64,000 nt of DNA from Paenibacillus thiaminolyticus (lineage in GTDB: Bacteria > Bacillota > Bacilli > Paenibacillales > Paenibacillaceae): positions 6,541,501 to 6,605,500 of the forward strand of contig NZ_CP041405.1 in assembly GCF_007066085.1 (NCBI RefSeq), read 5' to 3'. A model generated the notes under the pieces. It worked only from the letters and a program-made list of their open reading frames with translations. It did no database searches and had not been told where the DNA came from. This document shows positions 52,930 through 61,243 of the stretch, one piece after another; the stretch's first letter is position 1, and each line of letters opens with the position of its first letter. A program made the position numbers and the translations under genes.

Positions 52930-55900
52930 ATGCATACGGTATTCTATGAAAATGCCCCGAGCGGCTGGAACGAGGCGTTGCCGCTCGGCAACGGGCATTT
53001 CGGCGGAATGATGTTCTTCGAGGATAATAGGTTGACGCTGGCGATGAATCATTACGAGGTGTATTACCGGAAGCTTCACCGTTATAGCCAGGCGTATCGC
53101 TGCGGTGAGAGGCGATCGTACCGGAAGATGTACGGCCGCACTTACGAGGAACTGAAGGAACGGGCGCGCGAGATGTACCGCGATCCGGAGCGGGAGCCGT
53201 TCTTCCTCTATGGCGATGCGCTGTCGGAGCATAATCTGCATCGCCGCTACGGCAAGCCGGCCGGCGGCGTGTCTCATTATCCGACGGGGGAGATCGCCCT
53301 GTTCCCATCCGCGGAGCTGGCAGACCCCGACCGCTATGTCCTGCAGCTTGATGTCGAGCAAGCATGTGTCCGGCTGCGGATCGAGCAAGGAGAGGACAAG
53401 CTGGAGGCCTGCACGATTATCGCCCAAGACGGGGACTATGTCCTGTGCGAGATTCGGCAGACGTCTCCATCGCTGCTGGAGGCGGTCTCACTATCCCTTC
53501 CGGTCCGGAGATATGCGGAGTTGGCCGCGGATTATTGGCGGGTCGATGACACGACCTTTTGCTATCGGGGCTCCTTCTATCCGGACGGCGAAGACCGTGG
53601 GGTGTATGAGCCGTTTTCTTTTCTCGTCATGACGAGGATCGCCGGAGCGCAGGGGATAGCGGACATAAGCGACGATGGAATGCGAATCCGCCTTGCGGCT
53701 GCCGAGCCGTCGGTGACGCTGCTGACGACCGTGGTGACCGGGGCGCCGGATCTGGAGGCCGTCGCCCTAGAGCGGCTGAATCGGGAGGCTGCCCGGGTCG
53801 AGCGGCTGAAGGAGCGCCATCGTGTGTACTGGACGCGCTTCTGGGAACGCTCCTCCGTCTCGCTCCCCGATCCGCTGCTGGAGGATCTGTGGCATATCAA
53901 TCTGTATGCGATCGCCTGCAGCAGCGGCAAGGGCGGGAGAATGGCCGAGCAGGCCTGCGGTCTGAACGGCCTGTGGGATATTAAGCAGCCGACCAAATGG
54001 GGCAGCATGTGGTATTGGGACGTCAATATTCAGGCGGCGTTCTGGCCGCTCTATACGACGAATCATCTGGAGATTGCCGAGGTGTTCCACGACGGGCTGC
54101 TGTCGTATGCCGATGAAGCGGAGCGGATGGCGCGGGAATTTTACGGGCTGGACGGCATCGCGGGCGATTATCCGCATGCGCTGTACTACAGTATCTGGCC
54201 CTGGTGCGCGCAATTTTTGTGGGACTATTACCGCTACAGCATGGACCGGGAATTCTTGAAGGAGAAGGCGTATCCGCTGTTCAAGCGCATTCTGCGGTTC
54301 TGCGAAGGGATTGTGGAGGCGGACGGCGAGAGCGGTACATATGCCGTCTTCCCCGATATCTCGCCGGAGCAGGGACCGCTGACGCGGAATTCGGTCAGCA
54401 CGCTGTCGACGGTGAAGCATCTGCTTCGCATCGCTGTTGAAGCGAATAGGCTGCTGGGCGAGGCGGAGGAGGATCGCCGCCGCTGGAGCGAGCTGGCGGA
54501 GCGGCTTGCCCCTTATCCGACGGGCGAGTCGAAGCGTTACGGCTCCGTGCTGCGCGATTCGGAATGGGCGCCCGCCGGCATGCCTCTGCGCCATCCCTCG
54601 CTGCTGATGCCGATCTATCCGATCGGCGAGCTCAGCAAGCATAGCGCGCCGGAGCTGCGGCAGTTGGCGGAGAACACGCTCCGCTATGCGGAGCATCATA
54701 CCGAATATGGCGTGTTCCAGTTCGGCTGGCTCTCCTGCGCGGCCTCGCGGCTGGGCAAGGGGAACGCCGCGCTCCGGCTGCTCTATGAGCAGGGGATCGA
54801 TCTGTCGCTGCGGGGCAATGGCTTGTTCGCGGAGGAGACGGAGCGGTGGATGAATTACTGCAACATTACGAATGAACCGCTCTATCATCCGCATATGATG
54901 GAGGCTTCCGGGGAGGTGGTCGCCGCTATCAATGAAATGCTGCTGCAAAGCTGGTCCGGCGCCATCGAGGTGTTCCCCGCCATCCCGTCAGGGGAGCCGG
55001 AGCCGGATCGGATGGCCGGTCTGTATGCGCATGAGGTCGGCCACAAGGTTCGTCCTTACGCCAGGTGGGAGGAGTGCAGCTTCCGCAATCTGCTGGCGGC
55101 GGGAGCGTTCGAGGTCAGCGCCGCCCGGAGGGAGGGGCGCACGGCCTGGGTCCGGCTGAAGAGCAAGGCGGGACAGCGCGCCGTATTGGTCCATCCGTTC
55201 GGCCCGGAGGCGGAAGCGGCCGTGGCGCGGCTGGACGAGTCCGGGTGGAGGAGGATTCCGCATCATTTGGAGCAGGGGCGGCTCGGCTTCGACACGGAGG
55301 CCGCCGGAGATTATGCCGTGTATCCGGCGGCGATTGCGGTGGATGGTCTCTCACTGGTTTTGTGCGGGGAGGCGGGAGCCGAGGATGCGGCCGCCGGGTC
55401 GGCAGTTGGACAGTCGGATGAGCCAGGCCAGTCCGATAATCCTGGTGAGGCCTGCCAGTCTGGTGATGCGGGTCGGGGCGGTATGGCAGATCGATCTGCT
55501 GAGGCGGGTCAATCTGGTGTTGTGGAGCAGTACGGTAAGATGGGGAAGTTCGGTGAGTCGGGTCAGTCTGGTAAGGTGGTGCAGTGCGGTGAGGCAGGGC
55601 AATCTGGTGAGATGGAGCAGTACGGTAAGACGGGGAAGTCCGGTGAGTCGGGTCAGTCTAGTGAGATGGAGCAGTACGGTAAGATGGGTCAGGCAGGTGA
55701 AGTGAGGCAATCAAGTGAGAAGGGGCCGTTCAGTGAGGCAGGCCGTTCCGGCGAGACGGGCGAATCCGATGTGCCCGGTCAAGCTGCTGTGCCGGGTCCG
55801 GGCCGCAGCTCGCCGCGTGTGCGCGAGGCGCATACGGGCCGGCGGGTCTTTCTCGGGAAGGACCGGGATACGCGGCATTATCAGCTGCTGGATCATTTCA

Positions 55901-56445
55901 CCTTCGATTATTATGCGGGCAATTACCGGGAATCGCGTCTCGCCGCCTACCGGATCGATTGCGGCCCGGGGAAGCGGGCCAAGGATTACGGCCAGGCCTT
56001 GCCGCGGCAGGTCCATATAGACGGCATCGTAGGCCAGACGTTCCGCCCGTTAACGCCGCAGATGGCCTTTACGCCTTATACGGGCATCGGGTGGATGGAC
56101 GGTGGGGAGCTGATCGCGGAAGACCGCGGGGCGCCGGATGAGCTGCGCCGGGATTTCATCGGCGGGACGGAGGAGGCGACGCTCTTGATCGAGCTGCCGC
56201 GAGGCCGCTACGATCTGCTCTTCGTCTCCGGAGACAGCGCCAGCCCTTCGTATACGGCCATCGAGATCGAAGGGCAGTGCGTCTGGCAGCCGGAACGGCC
56301 GCTGCGCACAGGAGAATTCGCGACCGACATTGTGCCGATCGCGCAGAGACGGGACGGCTGCGCGGCGATCCGCTTCAGTGCCGGGAAAGGTTTGCCGTGG
56401 CGGGTGAATGTACTCATTGTGAACAAGAATTATCCGTATTTGTGA
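52930..56445 (+). CDS. GH95-like glycoside hydrolase with hexapeptide-repeat insert and C-terminal carbohydrate-binding-like domain
   Basis: About 1171 aa, no signal peptide. The N-terminal domain (residues 1-270) starts GWNEALPLGNGHFGGMMFF, the Glyco_hyd_65N_2 hallmark of GH95. An (alpha/alpha)6 catalytic region (about 290-740) follows with QPTKWGSMWYWDVNIQAAFW. Residues about 827-957 are a disordered, tandem hexapeptide stretch (GQSGEM, EQYGKM, GKSGES and variants). The end (about 970-1171) looks like a galactose-binding/YXIM-type domain. AAGGAG precedes ATG 52930. GH95 enzymes are mostly fucosidases or galactosidases; exact specificity is open. Confidence 0.85.
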   Translation: MHTVFYENAPSGWNEALPLGNGHFGGMMFFEDNRLTLAMNHYEVYYRKLHRYSQAYRCGERRSYRKMYGRTYEELKERAREMYRDPEREPFFLYGDALSEHNLHRRYGKPAGGVSHYPTGEIALFPSAELADPDRYVLQLDVEQACVRLRIEQGEDKLEACTIIAQDGDYVLCEIRQTSPSLLEAVSLSLPVRRYAELAADYWRVDDTTFCYRGSFYPDGEDRGVYEPFSFLVMTRIAGAQGIADISDDGMRIRLAAAEPSVTLLTTVVTGAPDLEAVALERLNREAARVERLKERHRVYWTRFWERSSVSLPDPLLEDLWHINLYAIACSSGKGGRMAEQACGLNGLWDIKQPTKWGSMWYWDVNIQAAFWPLYTTNHLEIAEVFHDGLLSYADEAERMAREFYGLDGIAGDYPHALYYSIWPWCAQFLWDYYRYSMDREFLKEKAYPLFKRILRFCEGIVEADGESGTYAVFPDISPEQGPLTRNSVSTLSTVKHLLRIAVEANRLLGEAEEDRRRWSELAERLAPYPTGESKRYGSVLRDSEWAPAGMPLRHPSLLMPIYPIGELSKHSAPELRQLAENTLRYAEHHTEYGVFQFGWLSCAASRLGKGNAALRLLYEQGIDLSLRGNGLFAEETERWMNYCNITNEPLYHPHMMEASGEVVAAINEMLLQSWSGAIEVFPAIPSGEPEPDRMAGLYAHEVGHKVRPYARWEECSFRNLLAAGAFEVSAARREGRTAWVRLKSKAGQRAVLVHPFGPEAEAAVARLDESGWRRIPHHLEQGRLGFDTEAAGDYAVYPAAIAVDGLSLVLCGEAGAEDAAAGSAVGQSDEPGQSDNPGEACQSGDAGRGGMADRSAEAGQSGVVEQYGKMGKFGESGQSGKVVQCGEAGQSGEMEQYGKTGKSGESGQSSEMEQYGKMGQAGEVRQSSEKGPFSEAGRSGETGESDVPGQAAVPGPGRSSPRVREAHTGRRVFLGKDRDTRHYQLLDHFTFDYYAGNYRESRLAAYRIDCGPGKRAKDYGQALPRQVHIDGIVGQTFRPLTPQMAFTPYTGIGWMDGGELIAEDRGAPDELRRDFIGGTEEATLLIELPRGRYDLLFVSGDSASPSYTAIEIEGQCVWQPERPLRTGEFATDIVPIAQRRDGCAAIRFSAGKGLPWRVNVLIVNKNYPYL
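55405..55800 (+). repeat. 18-bp coding tandem repeat in the GH95-like gene
   Basis: About 20 imperfect hexapeptide units with the pattern xQxGxx (GQSDEP, GQSGVV, EQYGKM, GKFGES). At DNA level GAGCAGTACGGTAAGA recurs three times. Base use is poorer in C than the flanks. Confidence 0.85.
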
Positions 56446-56600
56446 GATCTCGATGTTCAAAGAGTAGGCCGATGTTAGCGAATGTCGCAATTAGTGCGGT
56501 CGTGCCGAAGTAATCCGAGTAAATTCGTAGGTCAGCCATGTCTGCAGCCGGATAGCGGGCATTGCGGCGGATTGTAACTCGCTGCTGCAGCGGGTCGCGG

Positions 56601-56757
56601 AAGCTTAATGCGCGCGTGCTGGGTGTGACCAGTAGTATGAGTCGTGCTGCGTCTGGAACAAGTAGTGTGGGGATGGTGCTTCCGCGGAAGTAGTATGGGT
56701 TGCATGACTCATCTGGGCCAGTAATATGCAGTGAGTGCTGCGTCTGCAACAGTAGTT
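56601..56757. repeat. About 30-bp imperfect tandem repeat, non-coding
   Basis: Units begin AGTAGTATG or similar at 56631, 56661, 56689, 56720 and 56751, with a degenerate first unit at 56601. Several carry GTGCTGCGTCTG-AAC. It lies after the stop of the GH95-like gene. Confidence 0.7.
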
Positions 56758-56764
56758 TTTTAGA

Positions 56765-56789
56765 CCAGGGCGATGGCCCCTGGTTTTGG
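56765..56789. terminator. Bidirectional terminator after the glycan operon
   Basis: CCAGGG (56765-56770) pairs with CCCTGG (56778-56783), TTTTGGG follows; six T precede on the plus strand as AAAAAAC-type run on the other side. Confidence 0.6.
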
Positions 56790-56821
56790 GATATTCCACT
56801 GATGAAAGGGGAGTGACGACC

Positions 56822-57015
56822 TGGAATCCTGCGAAACTACAGTATTTTTTCCACTTGGCGGGTAATATGGGGGAAATTCCTGCATGGGTACATCATTTTG
56901 CTCGATTCGTGTCCAAACCAAGCGATAACATACAAAATTGGTGCATTTTTGCAGGATTCACTCGTTCGAATAGCGGGGTCTATGAAAATACTGTACTTTT
57001 GCAGCATTTTGGAGG
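56822..57015. repeat. Dispersed intergenic repeat, copy R4
   Basis: Contains GGAATCCTGCGAAACTACAG (56823), AAATTCCTGCATGGGTACAT (56874), GTGCATTTTTGCAGGATTCA (56941) and TACTGTACTTTTGCAGCATT (56989). These are the same inverted TCCTGCA/TGCAGGA modules as in R1-R3 but more diverged. Confidence 0.65.
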
Positions 57016-57227
57016 GGAGAGGAGCTAAGTCTATATAATTGTGTAAAAAGCAAATGGCAAAAAAGAGCCATAGCGGGGAGAGTATAATTGGCCCGGACGA
57101 GTGCGAAGGCGAGTGTGAGCGCAGCTGGTCCTGGCACGCTCCGGACGCCCGGGAGGGGAGGATGCGAGCGCGGCTCTTCGCGGGGCGTCGGCGGCGGCTT
57201 CTTGGGGTTGGAGGGCCTTGGCGCAGA

Positions 57228-57362
57228 CAAAGGCAAGACAGCGGTGAACAGACAAAGGCGAGGCAATGGTGCAGACAAAAGTGAGACAAAGGCGAGACAA
57301 TGGTGCAGACAAAAGTGAGACAAAGGCGAGACAATGGTGCAGACAAAAGTGAGACAAAGGTG
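57228..57362. repeat. 34-bp tandem repeat
   Basis: A 34-bp unit starting GGTGCAGACAAAAGTGAGAC occurs at 57268 and 57302, with a partial third at 57336 and a degenerate copy before. Smaller AGACAAAGGCGAG subunits are nested inside. No spacers, so not a CRISPR array. Confidence 0.85.
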
Positions 57363-57401
57363 CGGATCAAACGGTGGACAGAAGGTTTTTGTTATGGCTA
57401 G

Positions 57402-57467
57402 CGGATTGCTTTGTTCTGGAAAAGGTGCTACACTCGTTTTAAACGATGATTTAAACATCGTTTAAAA
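57402..57467 (+). promoter_or_regulatory. Promoter and long palindromic TetR operator
   Basis: A weak promoter TTGCTT-17-TACACT (ending near 57433) is followed by TTTTAAACGATG (57437-57448), 7 bases, CATCGTTTAAAA (57456-57467): 12-bp perfect arms. It precedes the TetR gene at 57648 by 180 bp. Confidence 0.65.
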
Positions 57468-57481
57468 GGATTTCATTTTAA

Positions 57482-57580
57482 AAAGAATGTTCTCTTTCAT
57501 TTTCAAGAGGTTGTTCTCTTTCATTTTTTAAGAGAATGTTTTCCTCCATTTTTAAGAGATATCTTCCTTCATTTCAGCTC
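57482..57580 (+). repeat. Four about 24-nt leader repeats
   Basis: AAGAATGTTCTCTTTCATTTT-type units begin at 57482, 57505, 57530 and 57554, between the TetR operator and the TetR gene. The third and fourth are diverged. Probably lies in the 5' untranslated region. Confidence 0.65.
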
Positions 57581-57647
57581 GACCAAGACCAACGCAAATT
57601 GGGCAAGTGTAATGCTCTTACATCAATTCAGAATAAGGAGGGGTTCG

Positions 57648-58212
57648 ATGACACCGCCAGACCAGAGTACTGATACGAAAGAGAAGATTTTGCAGACGAC
57701 ATTGGACGTCATCAAGCGGGAAGGATTCGACAGCGTGACGGTTCGCAAGATCGCGTCCCATTCCGGCACGAACATCGCGCTTGTCAATTACTATTTTGGT
57801 TCCAAGGATAAGCTGATCAACGAGGCGATCAAGGGCTTGCTGATCGGCTTTCGCGATACATTCGATGTGCTGGATGACGTATCTGTCCCGCCGAAGGAGC
57901 GATTGAAATTCTTTTTGGCCCGCTATGTTCAGGTCATTCAGCAATATCCGGAGCTGGTGCTTCATACGATAGCCGCCGGCTCGGCGATGTTCGCGTCCCA
58001 GCATGAGTATGGGGAATTTTTGCGGGCCACGGCCGGAATCGTTAGTGATAATGATTACGCAAATTTTTGGCGCCATTTTTCTCCCCGCATTAATGAAGCC
58101 GCTGCTTGAATCCGGGGCCGGGGTCAAGCAAGCTCCTATCGACAGGCAAATCGATTTTTTGTTTGAACGCTATTTTCCTGAACAGGGAGAAGCAAAGGAG
58201 CGAGGGGAATGA
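57648..58212 (+). pseudogene. TetR-family regulator, frameshifted
   Basis: ATG 57648 with AAGGAGGGG upstream begins a TetR HTH (TKEKILQTTLDVIKREGFDSVTVRKIASHSGTNIALVNYYFGSKDKLI). The frame continues through the ligand domain to about 58025, then stops at 58109. The natural C-terminus (FLPALMKPLLESGAGVKQAPIDRQIDFLFERYF) continues in the next frame to 58212 and overlaps the start of the HXXEE gene. So a single shift lies at about 58025-58075. Real inactivation or sequencing error cannot be told apart. Confidence 0.8.
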
Positions 58213-58865
58213 AATTTCTAAGAGATTATTGGCAGGATCTAGGTCTCGTTGTCGCCTTCTTCGTATGCATTGGCCTGCTGGCAAATGGAGATCGCACACC
58301 GGAAATCGAGATTATCTTATGGCTCAGCTTTGTGGCGATATTGGTGCATCAATTCGAAGAATATCGGTGGCCGGGTTATTTCGGAGGGCTGTTTAACGCC
58401 GTCATTTTTCGAAGCGAGCACCCGGAGCGCTACCCGTTGAATACGCAATCCGCCATGATCATCAACCTCGGCATCGCTTATCTGTTCTATCTTCTACCCG
58501 TCTTTGTACCGCATCTCATCTGGCTCGGGCTTGCCCCCGTTTTCATGGGCTTTTTCCAATTTATATGGCATGGCATCTTTGCTAACCTCAAGGCGAAAAC
58601 AATATATAACCCCGGCTTGGGCGCCGTTCTGCTGCTTCATTTTCCGATCGGCGGCTGGTATATCTATCATATCTTGACTCACAATCTGGCAAGCGCGTGG
58701 ATTGATTTTGGGCACGGTTTATTTTGTGATCGCCGTCTATCTTTCATCATCAAGGGGAATATGTGGCTGAAGAACGAACACTCGCCCTATGCGTTTACTC
58801 CGAAGCAGCTTGGCCCGTACAACTTGTCCGCAGAACGAAAAACGCAGCACGGGGATCGGGACTAG
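58209..58865 (+). CDS. HXXEE domain membrane protein
   Basis: A 218-aa protein with about six helices and the eponymous motif HQFEEY near residue 46, plus GLFNAVIF and PYAFTPKQLGPY near the end. Function unknown; often paired with TetR genes, as here (4-bp overlap). Residues about 167-183 read as a charged stretch, while the other frame over 58712-58750 encodes ILGTVYFVIAVYLS, the expected last helix. A pair of compensating frameshifts is therefore likely. Confidence 0.82.
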   Translation: MKFLRDYWQDLGLVVAFFVCIGLLANGDRTPEIEIILWLSFVAILVHQFEEYRWPGYFGGLFNAVIFRSEHPERYPLNTQSAMIINLGIAYLFYLLPVFVPHLIWLGLAPVFMGFFQFIWHGIFANLKAKTIYNPGLGAVLLLHFPIGGWYIYHILTHNLASAWIDFGHGLFCDRRLSFIIKGNMWLKNEHSPYAFTPKQLGPYNLSAERKTQHGDRD

Positions 58866-58954
58866 CCAACGTTCGCAGCGGATACTTGCATGACAAGGTC
58901 CGTCTTCTTCAGCCTTTTCCGTAATGAAGCGGCGTTGATGCTTGTGAGACTTTT

Positions 58955-60139
58955 TTACTTAAATAAGTTAAGCGTCGTAATAATGATTGGCATAGCGAAC
59001 ACATCAATCAGAAAGGCGCCGACAATAGGAACGATCAGGTACGCTTTGCGGGAAGGGCCGAAGCGCTCCGTGACCGCGGCCATATTGGCCATCGCATTGG
59101 GCGTGGCGCCCAGTCCGTGGCCCGTGAAGCCTGCGACCATTACGGCGGCGTCATAGTTTTTGCCGAGCAGCCGGAACAAAATGAAAATACCGAACAGGAC
59201 GATAAATACGACCTGGACCAGCACGATGACGAGGATTGGAAGCGCCAGATCGGCTACCTCCCACAGCTTGATGCTCATGAGCGCCATGGACAGGAAGATG
59301 CCAAGCGTAACGTCGCTAATCAGGTTGATGCTTTTCATATCGATCGCTTGTGGCTTGAATTTATCCACGGTATTGCGGACGATGACGGCGACGAACATGG
59401 CCCCGACATAACCGGGCAGGACGAAGCCGGTGGCTGACGAGAACAGATCTCCCAAATATGTCCCTAACGCCATGCAGAAGGTAATGAGCAAGACTTGAAT
59501 GAAGAAAGTATGAGTCGTAATCGGCTGTGCGTGTTCTTTTACGTCCACAGCATCCTCAATGGCTTCGGTTGGTTTCAGATTGTATTTGCCAAGCAGATAC
59601 TTGACCGTCGGGCCGCCGACCAAGCCTCCGGCGATAAGACCGAACGTGGCCGCCGCAATCCCGATGGACAGTGCGGACGGGATGCCCATCTCTTCGATGG
59701 TTTGTCCAAATGCGGTTGCGGCTCCATGTCCGCCTTCCATAGACACCGCTCCGGCCATCATCCCGATCAGGGGGTGGATGCCGAACAGGGAAGCGAGGGA
59801 GACGCCGATGACATTTTGCGCCAGAGCGAGGAAGCCGCAGGCTAGCCAATAGATGACGAGCAGCTTGCCGCCCAGCTTGATGAGCTGGAAGCTGGCGCCC
59901 AAGCCTACCGTGGTGAAGAACGTGAGCATGAACAGGCTTTGGAGCGAGGTGTCTAATGTAATGGATAACAGGCCTGTCGTCTTCAGAATTGTAGCGATAA
60001 TGGCGAACAAGAGACCTCCGACCACGGGGCCGGAATACAAAACCTTTGCAGCACGCCTGTCTTTTGACAATGAATGTCCGAGTACGAGCAGCGCGACGGC
60101 CAAAAATATCGTGTTCACTTGATTAAGTGCCAATGTCAT
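58955..60139 (-). CDS. gltS: GltS-family sodium/glutamate symporter
   Basis: A 394-aa protein with about eleven helices. Family motifs are GAVSMEGGHGAATAFG (re-entrant loop), GHGLGATPNAMANM in the second half and LPGYVGAMFVAVIVRN. GGGAGGG precedes the ATG. It overlaps the end of hutG by 17 bp, linking glutamate transport with a glutamate-yielding histidine-pathway enzyme. Confidence 0.92.
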   Translation of the reverse strand: MTLALNQVNTIFLAVALLVLGHSLSKDRRAAKVLYSGPVVGGLLFAIIATILKTTGLLSITLDTSLQSLFMLTFFTTVGLGASFQLIKLGGKLLVIYWLACGFLALAQNVIGVSLASLFGIHPLIGMMAGAVSMEGGHGAATAFGQTIEEMGIPSALSIGIAAATFGLIAGGLVGGPTVKYLLGKYNLKPTEAIEDAVDVKEHAQPITTHTFFIQVLLITFCMALGTYLGDLFSSATGFVLPGYVGAMFVAVIVRNTVDKFKPQAIDMKSINLISDVTLGIFLSMALMSIKLWEVADLALPILVIVLVQVVFIVLFGIFILFRLLGKNYDAAVMVAGFTGHGLGATPNAMANMAAVTERFGPSRKAYLIVPIVGAFLIDVFAMPIIITTLNLFK

Positions 60140-61085
60140 CGTTGTCCCTCCCTAAAATGGCCATGATGGCTTCATTCGTCAAGTAAGCACCTAACTTTAC
60201 GGTTCTGCCCTGTTCGTCTACGGCCGGATTCACTTCGCAAATATCAAAAGAAAGCGCTTTCGAATGTGATGCTGCCGCTCGGATAAGGCTGCGGACAATC
60301 ATCGGATTCAATCCGAAAGGGGACGGGGCGCTGACTCCCGGCGCAAATGCCGCATTGATCACGTCGGTGCACAGGGTAAGCATCACATAATCGTGCTGGT
60401 CGATAAATTCGTGCAAGGCGGATGTAATCTCATCCATCAGTCCATCCTGCATCTCTTCTTCCAAAATATAGCCCGCGCCAAGCTCGTCCGCCTTGTCGAA
60501 CAGCTCCTGGGTATTGCCGAAGCGCTGAATGCCGAGCACAAAATAATGGCTGTTGCGGTCCTGCTCCAATATTTGGCGGAACATCGTGCCCGAGGAAGGC
60601 TGCTGGTCATAGGCGCGCAAATCGAAATGAGCGTCAATGTTGATGATGCCCAGCGAAGCGTCTGCGCCGATATAGCGGCGGACCCCTAGATAATGCCCAT
60701 ACAGCGTCTCATGGCCTCCGCCTAATATAATCGGAGTAGCCGCTGCGGACAGGATGCGGTAGACCGCCTGGCCCAATGCTTCCTGGGCTTCTTCCAGCTG
60801 TTCGCCGCGGCAGCTTATATTGCCGGCGTCGGCAAGCCGATGGCCTTCCTCGGCTCTCCAAGGAATGCTTGCAAGCGCCCGCCGGATCGCATTCGGAGCT
60901 TGTGCCGCCCCGACTCGGCCCTGATTCCGCCGCACGCCTTCCTCGCATTCAAACCCGATAATGGCGCAAGTCTTGGCAGAGGCAGCAGAGGCAGTCTGCC
61001 ATGTATCCAGATCGATCGGTTCCACGATTTGATGGTAGCGGAAGCTGCTTCTTCTCTGCATGATCCGTCCGTCCGGTCCACACAT
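60123..61085 (-). CDS. hutG: Formimidoylglutamase (arginase family)
   Basis: About 320 aa. The manganese-binding arginase motifs are GGGHETLYGHYLG, GIINIDAHFDLR and LCTDVINAAFAPGVSAPSPFG. The last departs from the usual S(I/L)DLDxxD by having TDVIN. PSSGTMFRQIL is typical of HutG. It hydrolyses N-formimidoyl-glutamate to glutamate and formamide in histidine degradation. ATG 61085 has AAGG upstream; TTG 61094 and ATG 61061 are alternatives. No hutH/U/I genes are in the window. Confidence 0.85.
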   Translation of the reverse strand: MCGPDGRIMQRRSSFRYHQIVEPIDLDTWQTASAASAKTCAIIGFECEEGVRRNQGRVGAAQAPNAIRRALASIPWRAEEGHRLADAGNISCRGEQLEEAQEALGQAVYRILSAAATPIILGGGHETLYGHYLGVRRYIGADASLGIINIDAHFDLRAYDQQPSSGTMFRQILEQDRNSHYFVLGIQRFGNTQELFDKADELGAGYILEEEMQDGLMDEITSALHEFIDQHDYVMLTLCTDVINAAFAPGVSAPSPFGLNPMIVRSLIRAAASHSKALSFDICEVNPAVDEQGRTVKLGAYLTNEAIMAILGRDNDDIGT

Positions 61086-61243
61086 CAGATCCAACCTTGT
61101 TTTGCAATTTTCCCATCCTCTCTATGAGTTTCTGACCTGTATTCGGTTGTTTGTATTATTATAAGATGACATTCTTATAATTTAAAATATATAATATTAA
61201 TAAATTAATAGCTTGGAGTTATAAATTAGAAAGGAAGATAGCG

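Noticed and set aside
53767..54948. A 393-aa minus-strand frame
   Set aside because: Antisense to the conserved GH95 catalytic region, no motifs.
55351..55710. Minus-strand frame with striking LTRLTR repeats
   Set aside because: Simply the complement of the hexapeptide-repeat DNA of the GH95-like gene.
57228..57362. Possible CRISPR array
   Set aside because: Repeats are contiguous with no unique spacers, and no cas genes are in the window.
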